Notes: generated from the sequence alone by a model not told the origin. A stretch of 54,446 bases of DNA from Motiliproteus sp. (GCA_026196225.1 JAPHRD010000095.1:1-54446), one strand, 5' to 3'. Counted from the first letter of the stretch, positions 35,208-45,714 are shown. Numbers and translations: made by a program.

Positions 35208-36311
35208 ATGGATAAACAGGAACAACAACTGGGTAAGCTCAGAGATGAGATCGATCGAATCGATCGATCGATTATGGAACTGGTCAGTGAGCGCGCAAAC
35301 TGTGCCCAGAAAGTAGCTGAAGTTAAACAGCAGGCTCAGGGTGAGGGCAGCGCTGTATTTTATCGCCCGGAACGTGAAGCTCAGGTATTGCGACGGGTGA
35401 TGGAGCGAAATCAAGGGCCCTTGGGTGACGAGGAGATGGCGCGTGTGTTCCGCCAGATCATGTCCTCCTGTCTGGCTTTAGAGCAGCCGATGCGCATCGC
35501 ATTTCTGGGGCCTGAAGGTACTTTTACTCAGTCTGCCGCGCTTAAGCATTTTGGCCACTCTACGGTCAGTGTGCCGCTGGACTCTATCGACGAAGTCTTT
35601 CGTGAGGTGGAATCCGGTGCGGCAGATTATGGCGTAGTGCCGATTGAAAATTCCACTGAGGGGATGGTCCACCACACCTTGGATATGTTCAGGGAGTCAT
35701 CTCTGCAGATCTGCGGTGAGGTAGAGCTGAGAATCCATCAACATCTGCTGAAATCCGATGCCACCAAGCTGGATGAAGTTGAGAGGATTTACTCCCATCA
35801 GCAGTCCCTGGCTCAGTGCAGACGCTGGTTGGATGCGCGCTTCCCATCCGTGGAGCGGGTTGCGGTGAGCAGCAATGCCGAAGCTGCTCGTCGAGCGGCG
35901 CTTGAAAAAGATTCCAAGGTGGCAGCGATTGCTGGTGATATGGCGGCGGAGCTTTATGATCTCCAAGTGGCTGTGGCCAACATCGAAGATCAGCCAGACA
36001 ATGCCACGCGCTTCCTGGTTATCGGTAAGCAGCAGACAGGCCCTAGTGGTAAGGACAAAACCTCGCTACTGGTAGCTGCGCGCAATAAACCGGGTGCCCT
36101 TTATCACCTGCTGGAACCTTTCCATCAATTGGGTATCAGTCTGACCCGCATCGAGACACGACCATCCAGCATGGGCAAGTGGGGATATATTTTCTATATC
36201 GATTGCGAAGGTCATTGCACCGAAGAAGCGTTGCAGAATGTTATGAAGATCCTCGCCACTGAGGCACAGGACCTGAAGCTGCTGGGCTCCTATCCGCAAG
36301 CCGTACTCTGA
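35208..36311 (+). CDS. pheA: Bifunctional chorismate mutase / prephenate dehydratase (P-protein)
   Basis: Converts chorismate to prephenate and then to phenylpyruvate for phenylalanine. Residues 1 to about 90 are an AroQ-type chorismate mutase (LRDEIDRIDRSIMELVSERA), about 95-275 the prephenate dehydratase (FLGPEGTFTQSAA, PIENSTEGMV, and the catalytic TRF in NATRFLVIG), and about 280-360 an ACT domain (KPGALYHLLEPF, LTRIETRPS) expected to mediate feedback inhibition by phenylalanine. Length of 367 is usual for Pseudomonas-type P-proteins. Confidence 0.97.
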   Translation: MDKQEQQLGKLRDEIDRIDRSIMELVSERANCAQKVAEVKQQAQGEGSAVFYRPEREAQVLRRVMERNQGPLGDEEMARVFRQIMSSCLALEQPMRIAFLGPEGTFTQSAALKHFGHSTVSVPLDSIDEVFREVESGAADYGVVPIENSTEGMVHHTLDMFRESSLQICGEVELRIHQHLLKSDATKLDEVERIYSHQQSLAQCRRWLDARFPSVERVAVSSNAEAARRAALEKDSKVAAIAGDMAAELYDLQVAVANIEDQPDNATRFLVIGKQQTGPSGKDKTSLLVAARNKPGALYHLLEPFHQLGISLTRIETRPSSMGKWGYIFYIDCEGHCTEEALQNVMKILATEAQDLKLLGSYPQAVL

Positions 36312-36347
36312 TCAGTAAACTGAATTAGAGTAAGCGGGAGAAATAAT

Positions 36348-37451
36348 TTGAGTTGTGATTTTATACAGATAGCAGTACCGGGGGTGCAGGGGCTGATGCC
36401 TTATGTGCCCGGTAAACCGGTGGAAGAGCTTCAGCGTGAGCTGGGGCTGGAGCAGATTGTTAAGCTTGCCAGTAATGAAAATCCGCTGGGGCTGAGCAAT
36501 AAAGCTGCTGCAGCCGTTAAGGCTGCATTGACTGAAGGTAGTCGCTACCCGGACGGTGGTGGCGTTCTGTTAAAGCAGACGTTGTCGGAATATCACTCCA
36601 TCGATAGTGATCAGATCACCTTGGGAAATGGCTCCAATGATGTGTTGGAGTTGGTAGCTCGTGCCTTCCTGACAGCAGCTGGCGAGGCGGTTTTTTCTCA
36701 GTACGCTTTTGCTGTCTATCCGATTGTTACACAGGCTGTGGGTGCCAAGGCGGTGGTGACTCCCGCTTTGAATTGGGGCCATGATTTAGCAGCGATGGCA
36801 GCGGCGATCACCGAAAAAACACGGGTGGTCTTCCTAGCCAATCCCAATAATCCAACCGGTACCTGGTTTAGCCGTGACCAGCTTAACGGCTTTTTGAAGC
36901 AAGTACCCGAGTCCGTCATCGTGGTCCTCGATGAGGCCTATACAGAATATGTCCAGGAGTCTGGATTCCCTGACGGTATCTCGTTGTTGGCAGATTATCC
37001 CAATCTGGTGGTGACCCGAACCTTCTCCAAGGCCTTTGGTTTGGCTTCACTGCGGGTTGGTTACGCTGTCTCAAATCCGCTGGTTGCCGATTTATTGAAT
37101 CGTGTTCGTCAGCCCTTTAATGTCAACAGCTTTGCTCTAGCAGCGGCTCAGGCCGTGCTGGATGATGCGGACTACCTACAGAAAAGCCGTGAGATTAATC
37201 GCTTGGGCATGGTGCAGCTCGAGGCAGGGTTGGTTAATCTGGGTCTTGATTACATCCCCTCGGTTGGCAACTTTATCAGTGTTGATATGGGCCGCGAAGC
37301 GATGCCCATTTTCCAAGAGCTGCTTCATCAAGGGGTGATTGTGCGGCCGGTAGCTAATTATCAGATGCCTAACCACCTTCGAATCAGCATCGGTTTGGAA
37401 CAGGAAAATAGCCAGTGTCTAGCTGCTCTGGCTAAGGTGTTGGCATCGTGA
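36348..37451 (+). CDS. hisC: Histidinol-phosphate / aromatic aminotransferase
   Basis: Class I/II PLP aminotransferase of 367 residues with KLASNENPLG, the cofactor Lys K228 in FSKAFGLASLRVGY, NPNNPTG and DEAYTEY. In Pseudomonas the copy between pheA and tyrA is a second hisC (hisC2) thought to work on aromatic keto acids as well as histidinol phosphate; the same position here suggests the same use. The start is TTG, supported by GGGAGAAA upstream and by the family N terminus (MSCDFIQIAVPGVQ). It overlaps the next gene by four bases. Confidence 0.94.
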   Translation: MSCDFIQIAVPGVQGLMPYVPGKPVEELQRELGLEQIVKLASNENPLGLSNKAAAAVKAALTEGSRYPDGGGVLLKQTLSEYHSIDSDQITLGNGSNDVLELVARAFLTAAGEAVFSQYAFAVYPIVTQAVGAKAVVTPALNWGHDLAAMAAAITEKTRVVFLANPNNPTGTWFSRDQLNGFLKQVPESVIVVLDEAYTEYVQESGFPDGISLLADYPNLVVTRTFSKAFGLASLRVGYAVSNPLVADLLNRVRQPFNVNSFALAAAQAVLDDADYLQKSREINRLGMVQLEAGLVNLGLDYIPSVGNFISVDMGREAMPIFQELLHQGVIVRPVANYQMPNHLRISIGLEQENSQCLAALAKVLAS

Positions 37452-39658
37452 AGCATGTCATTGATCGACTATTAGTCATAGGGCTGGGTTTGATTGGTGG
37501 CTCGTTGGCGCTTGCTCTAAAGCAGCGAGGCGGCTGTCGAACCGTTATCGGCTACGACCTCAATACCAAAGAACTGGAAGAAGGTTTGCGTCTCGGGGTT
37601 ATCGACGAGCGGGCTGACGACCTATTCGATGCAGTACGTAACGCCGATGTAGTGGTGTTGGCTGTTCCGGTGAAGGTGATGGAATCGGTGATGATGGATA
37701 TTGCCAAGGTCCTTCCCGAAGAAACTATTTTAACCGACGTAGGCAGTGTTAAGGGTAATGTAATCGAAGCAGCCCGTTCTGCCTTTGGCGGTGTGCCAGT
37801 GAACTTCGTTCCTGGTCACCCTATCGCCGGCTCAGAGAAAAGTGGCGTCGCAGCCAGTAAATCGACTCTCTATGATCACCACAAAGTGATACTGACTCCA
37901 TTGGCCGATACTGATCGCTTTGCACTGAGACGGGTATCGCAGATGTGGGAGTCTGTGGGGGCTGAAGTACACCATATGGACGTCCGTCGTCATGATGAAG
38001 TGTTGGCGGCCACCAGTCATCTGCCTCATTTGCTGGCGTTTTCGCTGGTAGATACTCTGGCTAGTGACCATGAAAACCGGGATATATTCCGATACGCCGC
38101 TGGCGGTTTCAGAGATTTTACCCGTATCGCGGCCAGTGATCCGATGATGTGGCACGACGTATTTCTGGCTAACGGTGACGCAACTCTTAAGGTTCTTGGT
38201 GAATTCAGCGAGGGGCTGGAAGAGCTAAAAACCGCAATTGAACAACGAGATGGTCGTAAGCTGCTAGGGGTGTTTACCCGTGCTAAGTCGGCTCGCGATC
38301 ATTTCTCCAAGATATTAACTGGAACAGCATATTCTCTTCCCATGACAGATATAAATATTAAATTTCGCGCCAAATCAGGTGGTACCGTCCGTGGTCAGAT
38401 CCGCGTGCCCGGTGATAAATCAATTTCTCACCGCTCCATTATGCTGGGTGCCCTGGCCGAAGGGGTAACCGAGGTTGAAGGTTTCCTGGAGGGAGAAGAC
38501 AGTCTTGCTACGCTGCAGGCATTCCGTGATATGGGCGTGGTTATTGAAGGCCCCTATCAAGGTCGCGTGACCATCCATGGTGTGGGCATGCATGGTTTGC
38601 GTCAGCCTCCTGGTCCGCTGTACCTCGGTAATTCAGGAACGGCTATGCGATTGTTTGCTGGTCTTCTGGCGGGTCAGGCATTTGATTCAGAGTTAACCGG
38701 TGATGAGTCGTTGTCTAAGCGGCCAATGGAGCGGGTTGCTGGTCCGCTGCGTACTATGGGTGCTCAGATCGAGACCGGTGAAGGCGGTCGTCCGCCGATT
38801 CGTATCAAAGGCGGGGCCGCGCTAACAGGGATCGACTATCCGATGCCTATGGCCAGCGCCCAGGTGAAATCTTGCGTCTTGTTGGCGGGGCTCTACTCCA
38901 GTGGCGACACGCGAGTTACTGAGCCTGCGCCTACCCGTGATCATACTGAACGGATGCTGTCAGGTTTTGGCTATAGCGTCCAAAAAGAGGGGGCGGAAGC
39001 ACGCCTCAGTGGTGGTGGCAAGCTAACCGCGTCCCATATTGATGTACCGGCTGATATCTCTTCGGCGGCGTTCTTTATGGTTGCCGCTTCCATTGCTCCA
39101 GAGTCTGATGTATTGCTTCAGCACGTGGGTATCAATCCGACCCGAGTTGGCGTTATTAATATCCTGCAGCAAATGGGCGCTGATATTTCCCTGGAGAATG
39201 AACGGGAAGTGGGCGGCGAGCCGGTTGCCGATATTCATATCAAACACGCCCCGTTAAAGGGGATCAATATCCCGGAAGATCAGGTTCCTCTGGCCATCGA
39301 CGAATTCCCGGTACTGTTTATTGCTGCCGCCTGTGCGGAAGGAACGACGGTCCTCACTGGCGCAGAAGAGCTGCGAGTGAAGGAGAGTGACCGGATCCAG
39401 GCGATGGTAGATGGTTTGCAGGCGCTGGGAGTGGATATCGAAGGAACAGACGATGGTGCTGTCATTAAAGGTGGTGCTATTGGTGGTGGCCGGGTCAATA
39501 GCCTAGGTGATCACCGTATCGCTATGGCGTTTGCCGTGGCCGCATTGCGTTCTGAAGGTGATATCACCATCGACGATTGCGCCAATGTGGCGACCTCGTT
39601 CCCGAACTTTATTGAGCTGGCTACGTCAGTTGGTATGAGTGTGGTAATTGAGGAGTAA
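37448..39658 (+). CDS. tyrA-aroA: Prephenate dehydrogenase / EPSP synthase fusion
   Basis: One 736-residue protein with two enzymes. Residues 1 to about 295 are prephenate/cyclohexadienyl dehydrogenase (NAD motif [40 protein letters not shown]); about 300-736 are 3-phosphoshikimate 1-carboxyvinyltransferase ([42 protein letters not shown]). The join, near [12 protein letters not shown], shows no stop or frameshift. The same fusion is known in Pseudomonas and related genera. The GTG start overlaps the hisC stop by four bases. Confidence 0.97.
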   Translation: MKHVIDRLLVIGLGLIGGSLALALKQRGGCRTVIGYDLNTKELEEGLRLGVIDERADDLFDAVRNADVVVLAVPVKVMESVMMDIAKVLPEETILTDVGSVKGNVIEAARSAFGGVPVNFVPGHPIAGSEKSGVAASKSTLYDHHKVILTPLADTDRFALRRVSQMWESVGAEVHHMDVRRHDEVLAATSHLPHLLAFSLVDTLASDHENRDIFRYAAGGFRDFTRIAASDPMMWHDVFLANGDATLKVLGEFSEGLEELKTAIEQRDGRKLLGVFTRAKSARDHFSKILTGTAYSLPMTDINIKFRAKSGGTVRGQIRVPGDKSISHRSIMLGALAEGVTEVEGFLEGEDSLATLQAFRDMGVVIEGPYQGRVTIHGVGMHGLRQPPGPLYLGNSGTAMRLFAGLLAGQAFDSELTGDESLSKRPMERVAGPLRTMGAQIETGEGGRPPIRIKGGAALTGIDYPMPMASAQVKSCVLLAGLYSSGDTRVTEPAPTRDHTERMLSGFGYSVQKEGAEARLSGGGKLTASHIDVPADISSAAFFMVAASIAPESDVLLQHVGINPTRVGVINILQQMGADISLENEREVGGEPVADIHIKHAPLKGINIPEDQVPLAIDEFPVLFIAAACAEGTTVLTGAEELRVKESDRIQAMVDGLQALGVDIEGTDDGAVIKGGAIGGGRVNSLGDHRIAMAFAVAALRSEGDITIDDCANVATSFPNFIELATSVGMSVVIEE

Positions 39659-39662
39659 TCAG

Positions 39663-40349
39663 ATGTCAGTTCAAGCTCCCATCGTTACCGTAGACGGGCC
39701 AAGCGGCTCAGGTAAGGGGACGATTTGTAAGTTGCTCGCCCAGCGGTTTGGTTGGCACCTGTTGGATAGTGGTGCCCTGTATCGCGTGCTGGGTTTGGCA
39801 GCAGAGCATCATGGTGTTGATCTTGCTGATGAAGACGCGTTGGAAGTGTTGGCAGCCCACCTGGATGTTCAGTTTAAATCCAGTGCTGAATCCGAAGGTG
39901 TTCAGGTGGTGCTGGAAGGTGAAGAAGTGACCGCCGCAATCCGCACCGAAACCTGTAGTCAGGCCGCGTCGGTCGTGGCTGCTATTGGTAAAGTTCGAGC
40001 GGCATTGCTGGAGCGGCAACGTGCTTTTGCAGAAGAACCGGGTTTAGTCGCCGATGGGCGTGACATGGGTACGGTGGTATTTCCTCAGGCGGATGTGAAA
40101 ATATTTCTTACCGCCAGTGCTGAGGAACGAGCTAATCGACGCTATAAGCAGTTGATGCATAAGGATACCGGTGCTAGTCTTCAACAAGTATTGGATGATA
40201 TTAAGGCGCGTGACGACCGGGATATGAACCGGGCGGTGGCTCCTTTGAAGCCAGCTAAAGATGCTTTGGTACTGGACAGCACTGTCCTGACTATCGATGA
40301 AGTCCTTGAGCGAGTAGTTCAAGAGGTGAATAGCAAAACCTCATCTTAA
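39663..40349 (+). CDS. cmk: Cytidylate kinase
   Basis: Phosphorylates CMP and dCMP with ATP. Starts with the P-loop GPSGSGKGT (about residues 12-20), then LDSGALYR (nucleotide-binding), [10 protein letters not shown] and the lid RRYKQL, KARDDRD. The ATG at 39663 is chosen because AGGAG lies seven bases upstream; this gives 228 residues, matching E. coli Cmk (227). A TTG fifteen bases earlier would place this site inside the gene. Confidence 0.97.
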   Translation: MSVQAPIVTVDGPSGSGKGTICKLLAQRFGWHLLDSGALYRVLGLAAEHHGVDLADEDALEVLAAHLDVQFKSSAESEGVQVVLEGEEVTAAIRTETCSQAASVVAAIGKVRAALLERQRAFAEEPGLVADGRDMGTVVFPQADVKIFLTASAEERANRRYKQLMHKDTGASLQQVLDDIKARDDRDMNRAVAPLKPAKDALVLDSTVLTIDEVLERVVQEVNSKTSS

Positions 40350-40425
40350 GTTGGATGTCAGATAGGGTAAAAAGCCGCTAGACTTTATAGCCCAGAACCG
40401 TCCAGAGACGCGTCAAGGATCGAAC

Positions 40426-42105
40426 ATGAGCGAGAGCTTTGCTGAGCTTTTTGAGGAAAGCCTAAAAGAGAACAACCTCAAACCCGGTGCGGTTGTCACC
40501 GGCGTCGTTGAAAGCATTGATGATGAGTGGATTACTGTCAATGCTGGGCTGAAATCCTTCGGTGTAATACCTCGTAAAGAATTTGTCGATGATGGCGCCG
40601 ACCTGGGTCTAGAGGTTGGCGACAGCGTCGATGTTGCGGTTGTTAGTCTGGAAGATGGGCAAGGTAATACCCTCCTGTCGCGCTTTAAAGCTCGGCAGAT
40701 GGAAGCTTGGACGGCACTAGAACGAGCGTTCGAAGCGGGTGAAGTGGTTAAAGGCGTCATAACCGGTCAAGTCCGCGGCGGATTAACCGTAGAGTTGGGG
40801 TCCGTTAGAGCATTTTTACCGGGTTCGCTGGTAGACATGCGTCCTCTGCGGGATACCAGTCATCTTGAAGGCCAAGAGTTTGAGTTTAAGCTGATTAAAC
40901 TGGACGCCAAACGTAATAATGTGGTGGTGTCCAGACGAGCGGTTCTAGAGCAGGCCTACAGTGCCGATCGTGAAAAACTGTTGGCGCAGCTCGCCGAAGG
41001 CGCTGTACTTGATGGTGTCGTAAAAAATATTACCGACTACGGCGCGTTTATTGATCTCGGTGGCATCGATGGTCTGCTGCATATTACCGATATTGCTTGG
41101 CGGCGAGTTAAGCATCCAAGCGATGTGCTCAGCGTCGGGGAAGATCTCAAGGTTAAAGTCCTTAAATATGACGCCGAGTCAAAAAGGGTTTCACTGGGGC
41201 TGAAGCAGTTGGGTGAGGATCCTTGGGCAAGCATATCTGAGCGTTACCCAGCCAATACCAAATTGACAGCGAAAGTGACCAATATTACCGACTACGGCTG
41301 TTTCGCCCAGTTGGAGCAGGGTATCGAAGGTCTTGTTCATGTCTCAGAGATGGACTGGACCAACAAGAATGTTCATCCATCCCGAGTGGTAGCACTCGGT
41401 GATGAAATTGACGTAATGGTGCTGGACGTCGATGTGGAACGGCGTCGAATCTCCTTGGGTATGAAGCAGTGTATTGCGAATCCCTGGGAAGCTTACGCAG
41501 CTGAGCATAATAAGGGTGATCGTGTAACCGGAACGATCAAGTCGATTACTGATTTCGGCCTGTTTATAGGGTTGGATGGCGGTATCGATGGATTGGTGCA
41601 TGTTTCTGATCTGTCTTGGGATATGTCCACTGAAGAGGCTGCCAAGCAATTTAGCAAGGGGCAAGAGGTCGAAGCGCTGATTCTGTCTATAGATACCGAG
41701 CGTGAGCGTATCTCTCTAGGAATCAAGCAGCTTGATGGTGATCCTTTTATGGGATTTGTCAGTGAGCATCCTAAATCTACCGTGGTGGATGGGCAGGTTG
41801 TTGAGGTTGATAATCGTGTAGCTATCGTTGAATTGGCCGAGGGTGTGACTGCGGTCCTTAAAGCTTCGGAATTTAGTCAAGATCGAACAGATAAACTGCA
41901 GGATCAATTGAAGCCGGGCGATCCTGTAAATGCAGCTATACTCAGCGTAGATAAGCAAAAACGGCAGATATTTCTTTCAGTTAACGCTAAAGTAGAGTCC
42001 GATAATAGGGCTGCAATGAAGGCGATGAAGGATCAGCAGAGTGCGTTGTCGGGTCCGACAACCATTGGTGAGCTGATTAAGCAGAAAATGGAAAAAGACG
42101 ATTGA
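40426..42105 (+). CDS. rpsA: 30S ribosomal protein S1
   Basis: Binds mRNA on the small subunit and is needed for initiation on most mRNAs. The 559-residue protein has six S1 (OB-fold) repeats: about residues 18-87, 105-170, 190-260, 277-347, 364-434 and 450-520, with repeats such as [21 protein letters not shown] and [27 protein letters not shown] lies upstream of the ATG. The order cmk-rpsA-ihfB is conserved in gammaproteobacteria. Confidence 0.99.
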   Translation: MSESFAELFEESLKENNLKPGAVVTGVVESIDDEWITVNAGLKSFGVIPRKEFVDDGADLGLEVGDSVDVAVVSLEDGQGNTLLSRFKARQMEAWTALERAFEAGEVVKGVITGQVRGGLTVELGSVRAFLPGSLVDMRPLRDTSHLEGQEFEFKLIKLDAKRNNVVVSRRAVLEQAYSADREKLLAQLAEGAVLDGVVKNITDYGAFIDLGGIDGLLHITDIAWRRVKHPSDVLSVGEDLKVKVLKYDAESKRVSLGLKQLGEDPWASISERYPANTKLTAKVTNITDYGCFAQLEQGIEGLVHVSEMDWTNKNVHPSRVVALGDEIDVMVLDVDVERRRISLGMKQCIANPWEAYAAEHNKGDRVTGTIKSITDFGLFIGLDGGIDGLVHVSDLSWDMSTEEAAKQFSKGQEVEALILSIDTERERISLGIKQLDGDPFMGFVSEHPKSTVVDGQVVEVDNRVAIVELAEGVTAVLKASEFSQDRTDKLQDQLKPGDPVNAAILSVDKQKRQIFLSVNAKVESDNRAAMKAMKDQQSALSGPTTIGELIKQKMEKDD

Positions 42106-42190
42106 GGGTATTTAATCCCTGTTCTGAGAGTCTTTTGAGGGATTTCAGTCAGGATTTAAATAGAATCGCTAATATGAACAGGGGACGGCT

Positions 42191-42484
42191 ATGACGAAGT
42201 CTGAGCTGATTGAGCGGTTAATCAACCGACATGAGCAGTTGTCGGTTAAAGATGTCGAACTTGCGGTAAAGACGATGTTGGATCATATGACGGAAGCTTT
42301 ATCCAGCGGAGAGCGCATTGAAATACGGGGGTTTGGAAGTTTTTCCCTGCATTATCGGGCGCCTCGGGTCGGGCGAAATCCCAAGACCGGGCAGTCTGTG
42401 GAGCTGGATGCTAAATATGTTCCCCATTTTAAACCGGGTAAAGATCTTCGAGATCAGGTTAACGAAAGTTTGAGGCAATCATAA
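42191..42484 (+). CDS. ihfB: Integration host factor subunit beta
   Basis: DNA-bending protein, heterodimer partner of IhfA, 97 residues. Family blocks are [10 protein letters not shown] at the start, [17 protein letters not shown] and [24 protein letters not shown] with the DNA-intercalating Pro. RBS AGGGGACGG precedes the ATG. A possible promoter upstream is TTGAGG (42135-42140) with TAAATA (42157-42162), 16 bases apart, which is only moderately convincing. Confidence 0.98.
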   Translation: MTKSELIERLINRHEQLSVKDVELAVKTMLDHMTEALSSGERIEIRGFGSFSLHYRAPRVGRNPKTGQSVELDAKYVPHFKPGKDLRDQVNESLRQS

Positions 42485-42536
42485 TAGATTGGGGGCTCAT
42501 CCCTAATCGTTTGCAAAAAGTAAGAGGCTACAACAG

Positions 42537-42842
42537 GTGCGTTTAATCAAAACTCTTTTGGGTATTGCGTGTGCGGTGGTGCTTATCGTCGTCGGCATGC
42601 TCCTGACTGTAAATAATCAACAGTTGGTGTCTATCGATCTGGTATTTCTGCAAATTCCCCAAGCCAGTCTGGCTCGTTGGTTGATCGCCAGTTTCCTGAC
42701 CGGCGCCGTCCTAAGTCTTGTTTTGGGCTCCTTCGCTATGGTTGCTATGCGTGCACGTCTTCGTCGCACCACTCGCCAGCTTCATAGCTCCAACCGTGAA
42801 CTAGATAAGTTGAGAACGCTCAATCTGAACACTCAGCACTAA
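42537..42842 (+). CDS. lapA: LPS assembly protein A (DUF1049 family)
   Basis: Small inner-membrane protein of 101 residues with two membrane helices (about 4-24, ACAVVLIVVGMLLTV; about 43-64, LARWLIASFLTGAVLSLVLG) and a short cytoplasmic coiled tail. In E. coli LapA is encoded next to LapB, which controls LPS synthesis through LpxC turnover. The start is GTG with AGAGG upstream. Two bases separate it from lapB. Confidence 0.93.
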   Translation: MRLIKTLLGIACAVVLIVVGMLLTVNNQQLVSIDLVFLQIPQASLARWLIASFLTGAVLSLVLGSFAMVAMRARLRRTTRQLHSSNRELDKLRTLNLNTQH

Positions 42843-42844
42843 TA

Positions 42845-44020
42845 ATGGGTGACTACCTGCTCATCATTCCTTTGGTTATAGCGCTGGCTATTGGCTGGTT
42901 TCTAGGGCGAAAGGATTGGCGTAAGCAGAATCTGGAAAATTATCGGGAGCGGCTGAAAGAGGAGTATTTCAGCGGCCTGAATCATCTTATTGATGATAAA
43001 ACCGATGATGCCATTGATAGCTTCATCAAGGCGTTGCATTACAACAGCGAGACCGTGCCAATTCGTTTGGCGCTCGGGACGTTGTTTCGCAAACGTGGTG
43101 AGATTCAGCGTTCCATTCAGCTTCATCAGGAGGTCATGGCGCACCCCTCCTTGAGTTCCAGTGAGTATGTTCAAGCACAGCTGGCGCTGTCCAAAGACTA
43201 TTTGGCAGCGGGGTTGTTAGATCGTGCAGAAGATCTGTTGCTGCAAGTGCTGGAAATGGGTGACAAAGAGAACCGAGATGTTGCTATTCGCCTGCTGATT
43301 GAGCTGTACCAGCAGGAGAAAGAGTGGGGTAAGGCGCTAGATATATCTTCCAAACTCAGCTCTAAGGCCGATGGTCTTGCCTCCCAGTTATCTCACTACC
43401 ATTGCGAACAAGCCGTGATCGCAATGGGGCTGAAGGAATGGAAGGAAGCTCGGCAGAAGCTGAAGCTGGCTTTGCAGCATGATCGAAACTGTGTTCGTGC
43501 AACCTTACTCAATGCTGATATTGAGATGGCTGAGGAGCGCTGGAAGGCTGCGATTAAGCAATTGCGTCAGATTCAGGATCAGGATCCAGCGTTTATTTCG
43601 GAAGCGGTACCTAAATTGGCCGAGTGTTATCGTAATCTTAAGGCCAATGGTGAGCTGACCCGTTTTCTCCATGAGAGTATGCGTGTGGCGCCATCAACCA
43701 CCAGTATGCTGTTGATCGCAGAAGAAATTGCCCGTGAAAAGGGAGATTTCCCTGCGGGCGCTTATATTACCCAGCAGTTAAAGAGACGTCCGTCGGTGAA
43801 AGGGTTTAACCGTTTGATCGATCTGCACCTCAGGCACGCATCATCTGGAGCGCGGGAGAGTTTGAATGTGTTGCGTGGGTTGACTGGGCAGCTAGAGCAG
43901 TCCAAGCCTGCGTATCGATGTAATAATTGTGGTTTTTCCGGTCAGACCTTGCACTGGCAGTGTCCAAGGTGCAAGCAGTGGGGGGGCGTAAAGCCGATCC
44001 AGGGCCTGGAAGGTGAGTAA
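42845..44020 (+). CDS. lapB: LPS assembly protein B (YciM)
   Basis: Adaptor of 391 residues that links FtsH-dependent LpxC degradation to LPS levels. An N-terminal membrane helix (LLIIPLVIALAIGWFLG) is followed by a long cytoplasmic row of TPR helices (about 60-330) and a C-terminal rubredoxin-like zinc/iron site with two Cys pairs, YRCNNCGF and WQCPRCKQW. Length matches E. coli LapB (389). It is coupled to lapA, and follows rpsA-ihfB as in other gammaproteobacteria. Confidence 0.97.
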   Translation: MGDYLLIIPLVIALAIGWFLGRKDWRKQNLENYRERLKEEYFSGLNHLIDDKTDDAIDSFIKALHYNSETVPIRLALGTLFRKRGEIQRSIQLHQEVMAHPSLSSSEYVQAQLALSKDYLAAGLLDRAEDLLLQVLEMGDKENRDVAIRLLIELYQQEKEWGKALDISSKLSSKADGLASQLSHYHCEQAVIAMGLKEWKEARQKLKLALQHDRNCVRATLLNADIEMAEERWKAAIKQLRQIQDQDPAFISEAVPKLAECYRNLKANGELTRFLHESMRVAPSTTSMLLIAEEIAREKGDFPAGAYITQQLKRRPSVKGFNRLIDLHLRHASSGARESLNVLRGLTGQLEQSKPAYRCNNCGFSGQTLHWQCPRCKQWGGVKPIQGLEGE

Positions 44021-44039
44021 ACATTGGTTGGAGTTGTGA

Positions 44040-44774
44040 ATGTCCAATGTCCTGTCGGGGGTTGATTCTATGAGTCACGACCCCAAAATTGTTGTTGCCC
44101 TTGATTATCCCTCTCAGCATCTGGCTTTGCAGATGGCTGCCAGGTTGGATCCTAAGCTTTGCCGGGTGAAAGTTGGCAAAGAGCTATTTACCCGTGCTGG
44201 GCCTGCTGTTGTGGAGGCTTTGCAGACTCAGGGGTTTGAAGTCTTTCTGGATCTGAAATTCCATGATATTCCCAATACCACTGCCAAAGCTGTGTTGGCG
44301 GCAGCAGAGATGGGGGTGTGGATGGTGAATGTTCATGCCAGTGGTGGCCGGCGGATGATGGAGGCGGCTTTGAATGAGCTGGAGAATTTCCGGCAACGAC
44401 CCCTGCTTATCGCCGTGACGGTACTGACCAGCATGGAGGCAGAAGATCTCAATCAGGTGGGCGTCGATTGTTCGCCTTTGGATCAGGTTTATCACTTGGC
44501 CCAGTTAACCGAGGAGAGTGGCCTGGATGGCGTAGTATGCTCGGCGCAAGAGGCAACGGCTCTGCGTCAGTGTATCAGTGGTGATTTTAAATTAGTAACG
44601 CCGGGAATTAGACCGGCGGATGCCAGTCAAGGTGACCAGCGTCGTATTATGACACCCATGCAGGCGGTCCAAGCTGGCAGTGACTACCTGGTGATTGGTC
44701 GTCCTATTACCCAGGCCCAGGATCCAATTGTTGTAATGGAAAATATCTGTGCAGAGCTAGAATCTATCGTCTAA
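44040..44774 (+). CDS. pyrF: Orotidine 5'-phosphate decarboxylase
   Basis: Last step of UMP synthesis. TIM barrel of 244 residues with VALDYPS, the catalytic D-x-K-x-x-D in [20 protein letters not shown] and TPGIRP near the end. Two starts are possible: the ATG at 44040 with GGAG upstream, and one at 44070 with a GGGGG upstream that would give 234 residues, closer to the Pseudomonas length; the reading is the same otherwise. Confidence 0.97.
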   Translation: MSNVLSGVDSMSHDPKIVVALDYPSQHLALQMAARLDPKLCRVKVGKELFTRAGPAVVEALQTQGFEVFLDLKFHDIPNTTAKAVLAAAEMGVWMVNVHASGGRRMMEAALNELENFRQRPLLIAVTVLTSMEAEDLNQVGVDCSPLDQVYHLAQLTEESGLDGVVCSAQEATALRQCISGDFKLVTPGIRPADASQGDQRRIMTPMQAVQAGSDYLVIGRPITQAQDPIVVMENICAELESIV

Positions 44775-44826
44775 ACTAGCAGGGCTTGCAGGACGCAGGC
44801 CCATTCTATGTCAAGGAGAGATGATT

Positions 44827-45135
44827 ATGCGTACAGATGTCACAGTTGTTCGTTCGTTTCGTGCTATTGCCCTGCTGATTTTCAGCGTTTGGTTTACTTC
44901 TCTTGCAATAGCTGGCGATCAAGTCCCCGTCAATATCAATACCGCAGATGTTTCTGTACTGGAAGCACAGCTTTCGGGTATTGGTAGTAGTAAGGCAGCG
45001 GCTATCGTTCGTTATCGCCAGGAAAATGGCCCCTTTCAATCGTTGGATCAACTAGCTGAGGTGAAAGGGATAGGCGCTGTTTTGATTGATCGCAATCGTG
45101 ATCGTATGGCGATATCCGATCGCTCGTCAAAATAA
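44827..45135 (+). CDS. ComEA-like helix-hairpin-helix protein
   Basis: Secreted or periplasmic DNA-binding protein of 102 residues. A signal peptide ends near residue 30 (SLAIAGD, cleavage after AIA), and the mature part is one ComEA domain: VNINTADVSVLEAQLSGIGSSKA, then FQSLDQLAEVKGIG, two helix-hairpin-helix motifs. Relatives bind incoming DNA during transformation; others have no proven role. I use the ATG at 44827 because AAGGAG lies eight bases upstream; one two codons earlier is too close. A terminator follows. Confidence 0.9.
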   Translation: MRTDVTVVRSFRAIALLIFSVWFTSLAIAGDQVPVNINTADVSVLEAQLSGIGSSKAAAIVRYRQENGPFQSLDQLAEVKGIGAVLIDRNRDRMAISDRSSK

Positions 45136-45149
45136 GCAGCGTGTTTCGC

Positions 45150-45186
45150 CGCTGGTCATACCTGCTTAAGGTTTGACCAGCGTTTT
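45150..45186 (+). terminator. Rho-independent terminator after the comEA-like gene
   Basis: CGCTGGTCA (45150-45158) pairs with TGACCAGCG (45174-45182) and is followed by TTTT. It sits in the gap between convergent genes and ends just before the stop codon of the minus-strand gene. Confidence 0.85.
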
Positions 45187-45189
45187 ATT

Positions 45190-45513
45190 CTAACTAGCCT
45201 TGCGTTCCAATCTTCCTTTGGCCTGGAGGTAGGCAGGCATATGGCCGCAGTCTTCGTAGATTGGTTCACCCTCTTCAATCCTGATTACCGTCGGGCCGGC
45301 TACATAGGGTATCCGCTCCTCCACCTCTTTTAGCGAGCTGCTGATAAGATTGGCGATGATGTCGTCTATAGGTAGTTGATAAACCTGTGCCAGTGCCTCG
45401 AGGCGAGCCAGGTCGTCCTTTGGTAAAGCGACTTTGCGGTGGCTCTTGGGGCGATGTTCGATAACGTGATGATCCCAAGCATCCAGCATTTCGCTGATAT
45501 AACTGCGCGCCAT
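45190..45513 (-). CDS. Small conserved protein of unknown function
   Basis: Soluble 107-residue protein. The N-terminal half (HRKVALPKDDLARLEALAQ... then ...IIANLISSSLKEVEE) has the strand-helix-helix rhythm of a ribbon-helix-helix fold; the C-terminal half has IPYVAGPTVIRIEEGEPIYEDCG. Short proteins with a similar C-terminal block are known in Pseudomonas under the unproven name type 1 pili tip component; nothing here supports a pilus role (no signal peptide). A very strong ribosome site (GGAGGAG) precedes the ATG. It is divergent from ndk. Confidence 0.75.
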   Translation of the reverse strand: MARSYISEMLDAWDHHVIEHRPKSHRKVALPKDDLARLEALAQVYQLPIDDIIANLISSSLKEVEERIPYVAGPTVIRIEEGEPIYEDCGHMPAYLQAKGRLERKAS

Positions 45514-45665
45514 GGTCTCCTCCTGCAGGTGTCAAAACTTCTGAATTCAGCAATAGTTTAGTCAAACACTCGGATATTCGCAGGGCAGAGGGATGATTAA
45601 TGGGGTTATTGCTACATTTTGTCGGTGATCGAGGGATTTTGCTTTCTTAGTGCACGGGTCAGAAC

Positions 45666-45671
45666 TATAAT
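45666..45671 (+). promoter_or_regulatory. Candidate -10 box for ndk
   Basis: A perfect TATAAT 43 bases upstream of the ndk start, in the 201-base divergent gap. The -35 position is weak (TTTCTT or TTCTTA at 16-17 bases), so it may rely on an activator or be fortuitous. Confidence 0.35.
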
Positions 45672-45714
45672 TGGCTGTTTAATTTTGATCTGGTTAATTT
45701 GTCGAGGAATCTAA

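Noticed and set aside
39422-39498. Minus-strand reading frames inside tyrA-aroA, rpsA, gyrA and others
   Set aside because: They are mirror frames of strongly coding genes, with compositions that do not look like proteins and no start signals.
42114-42144. Terminator after rpsA (AATCCC/GGGATT)
   Set aside because: The arms are six bases with a 19-base loop and no T-run.
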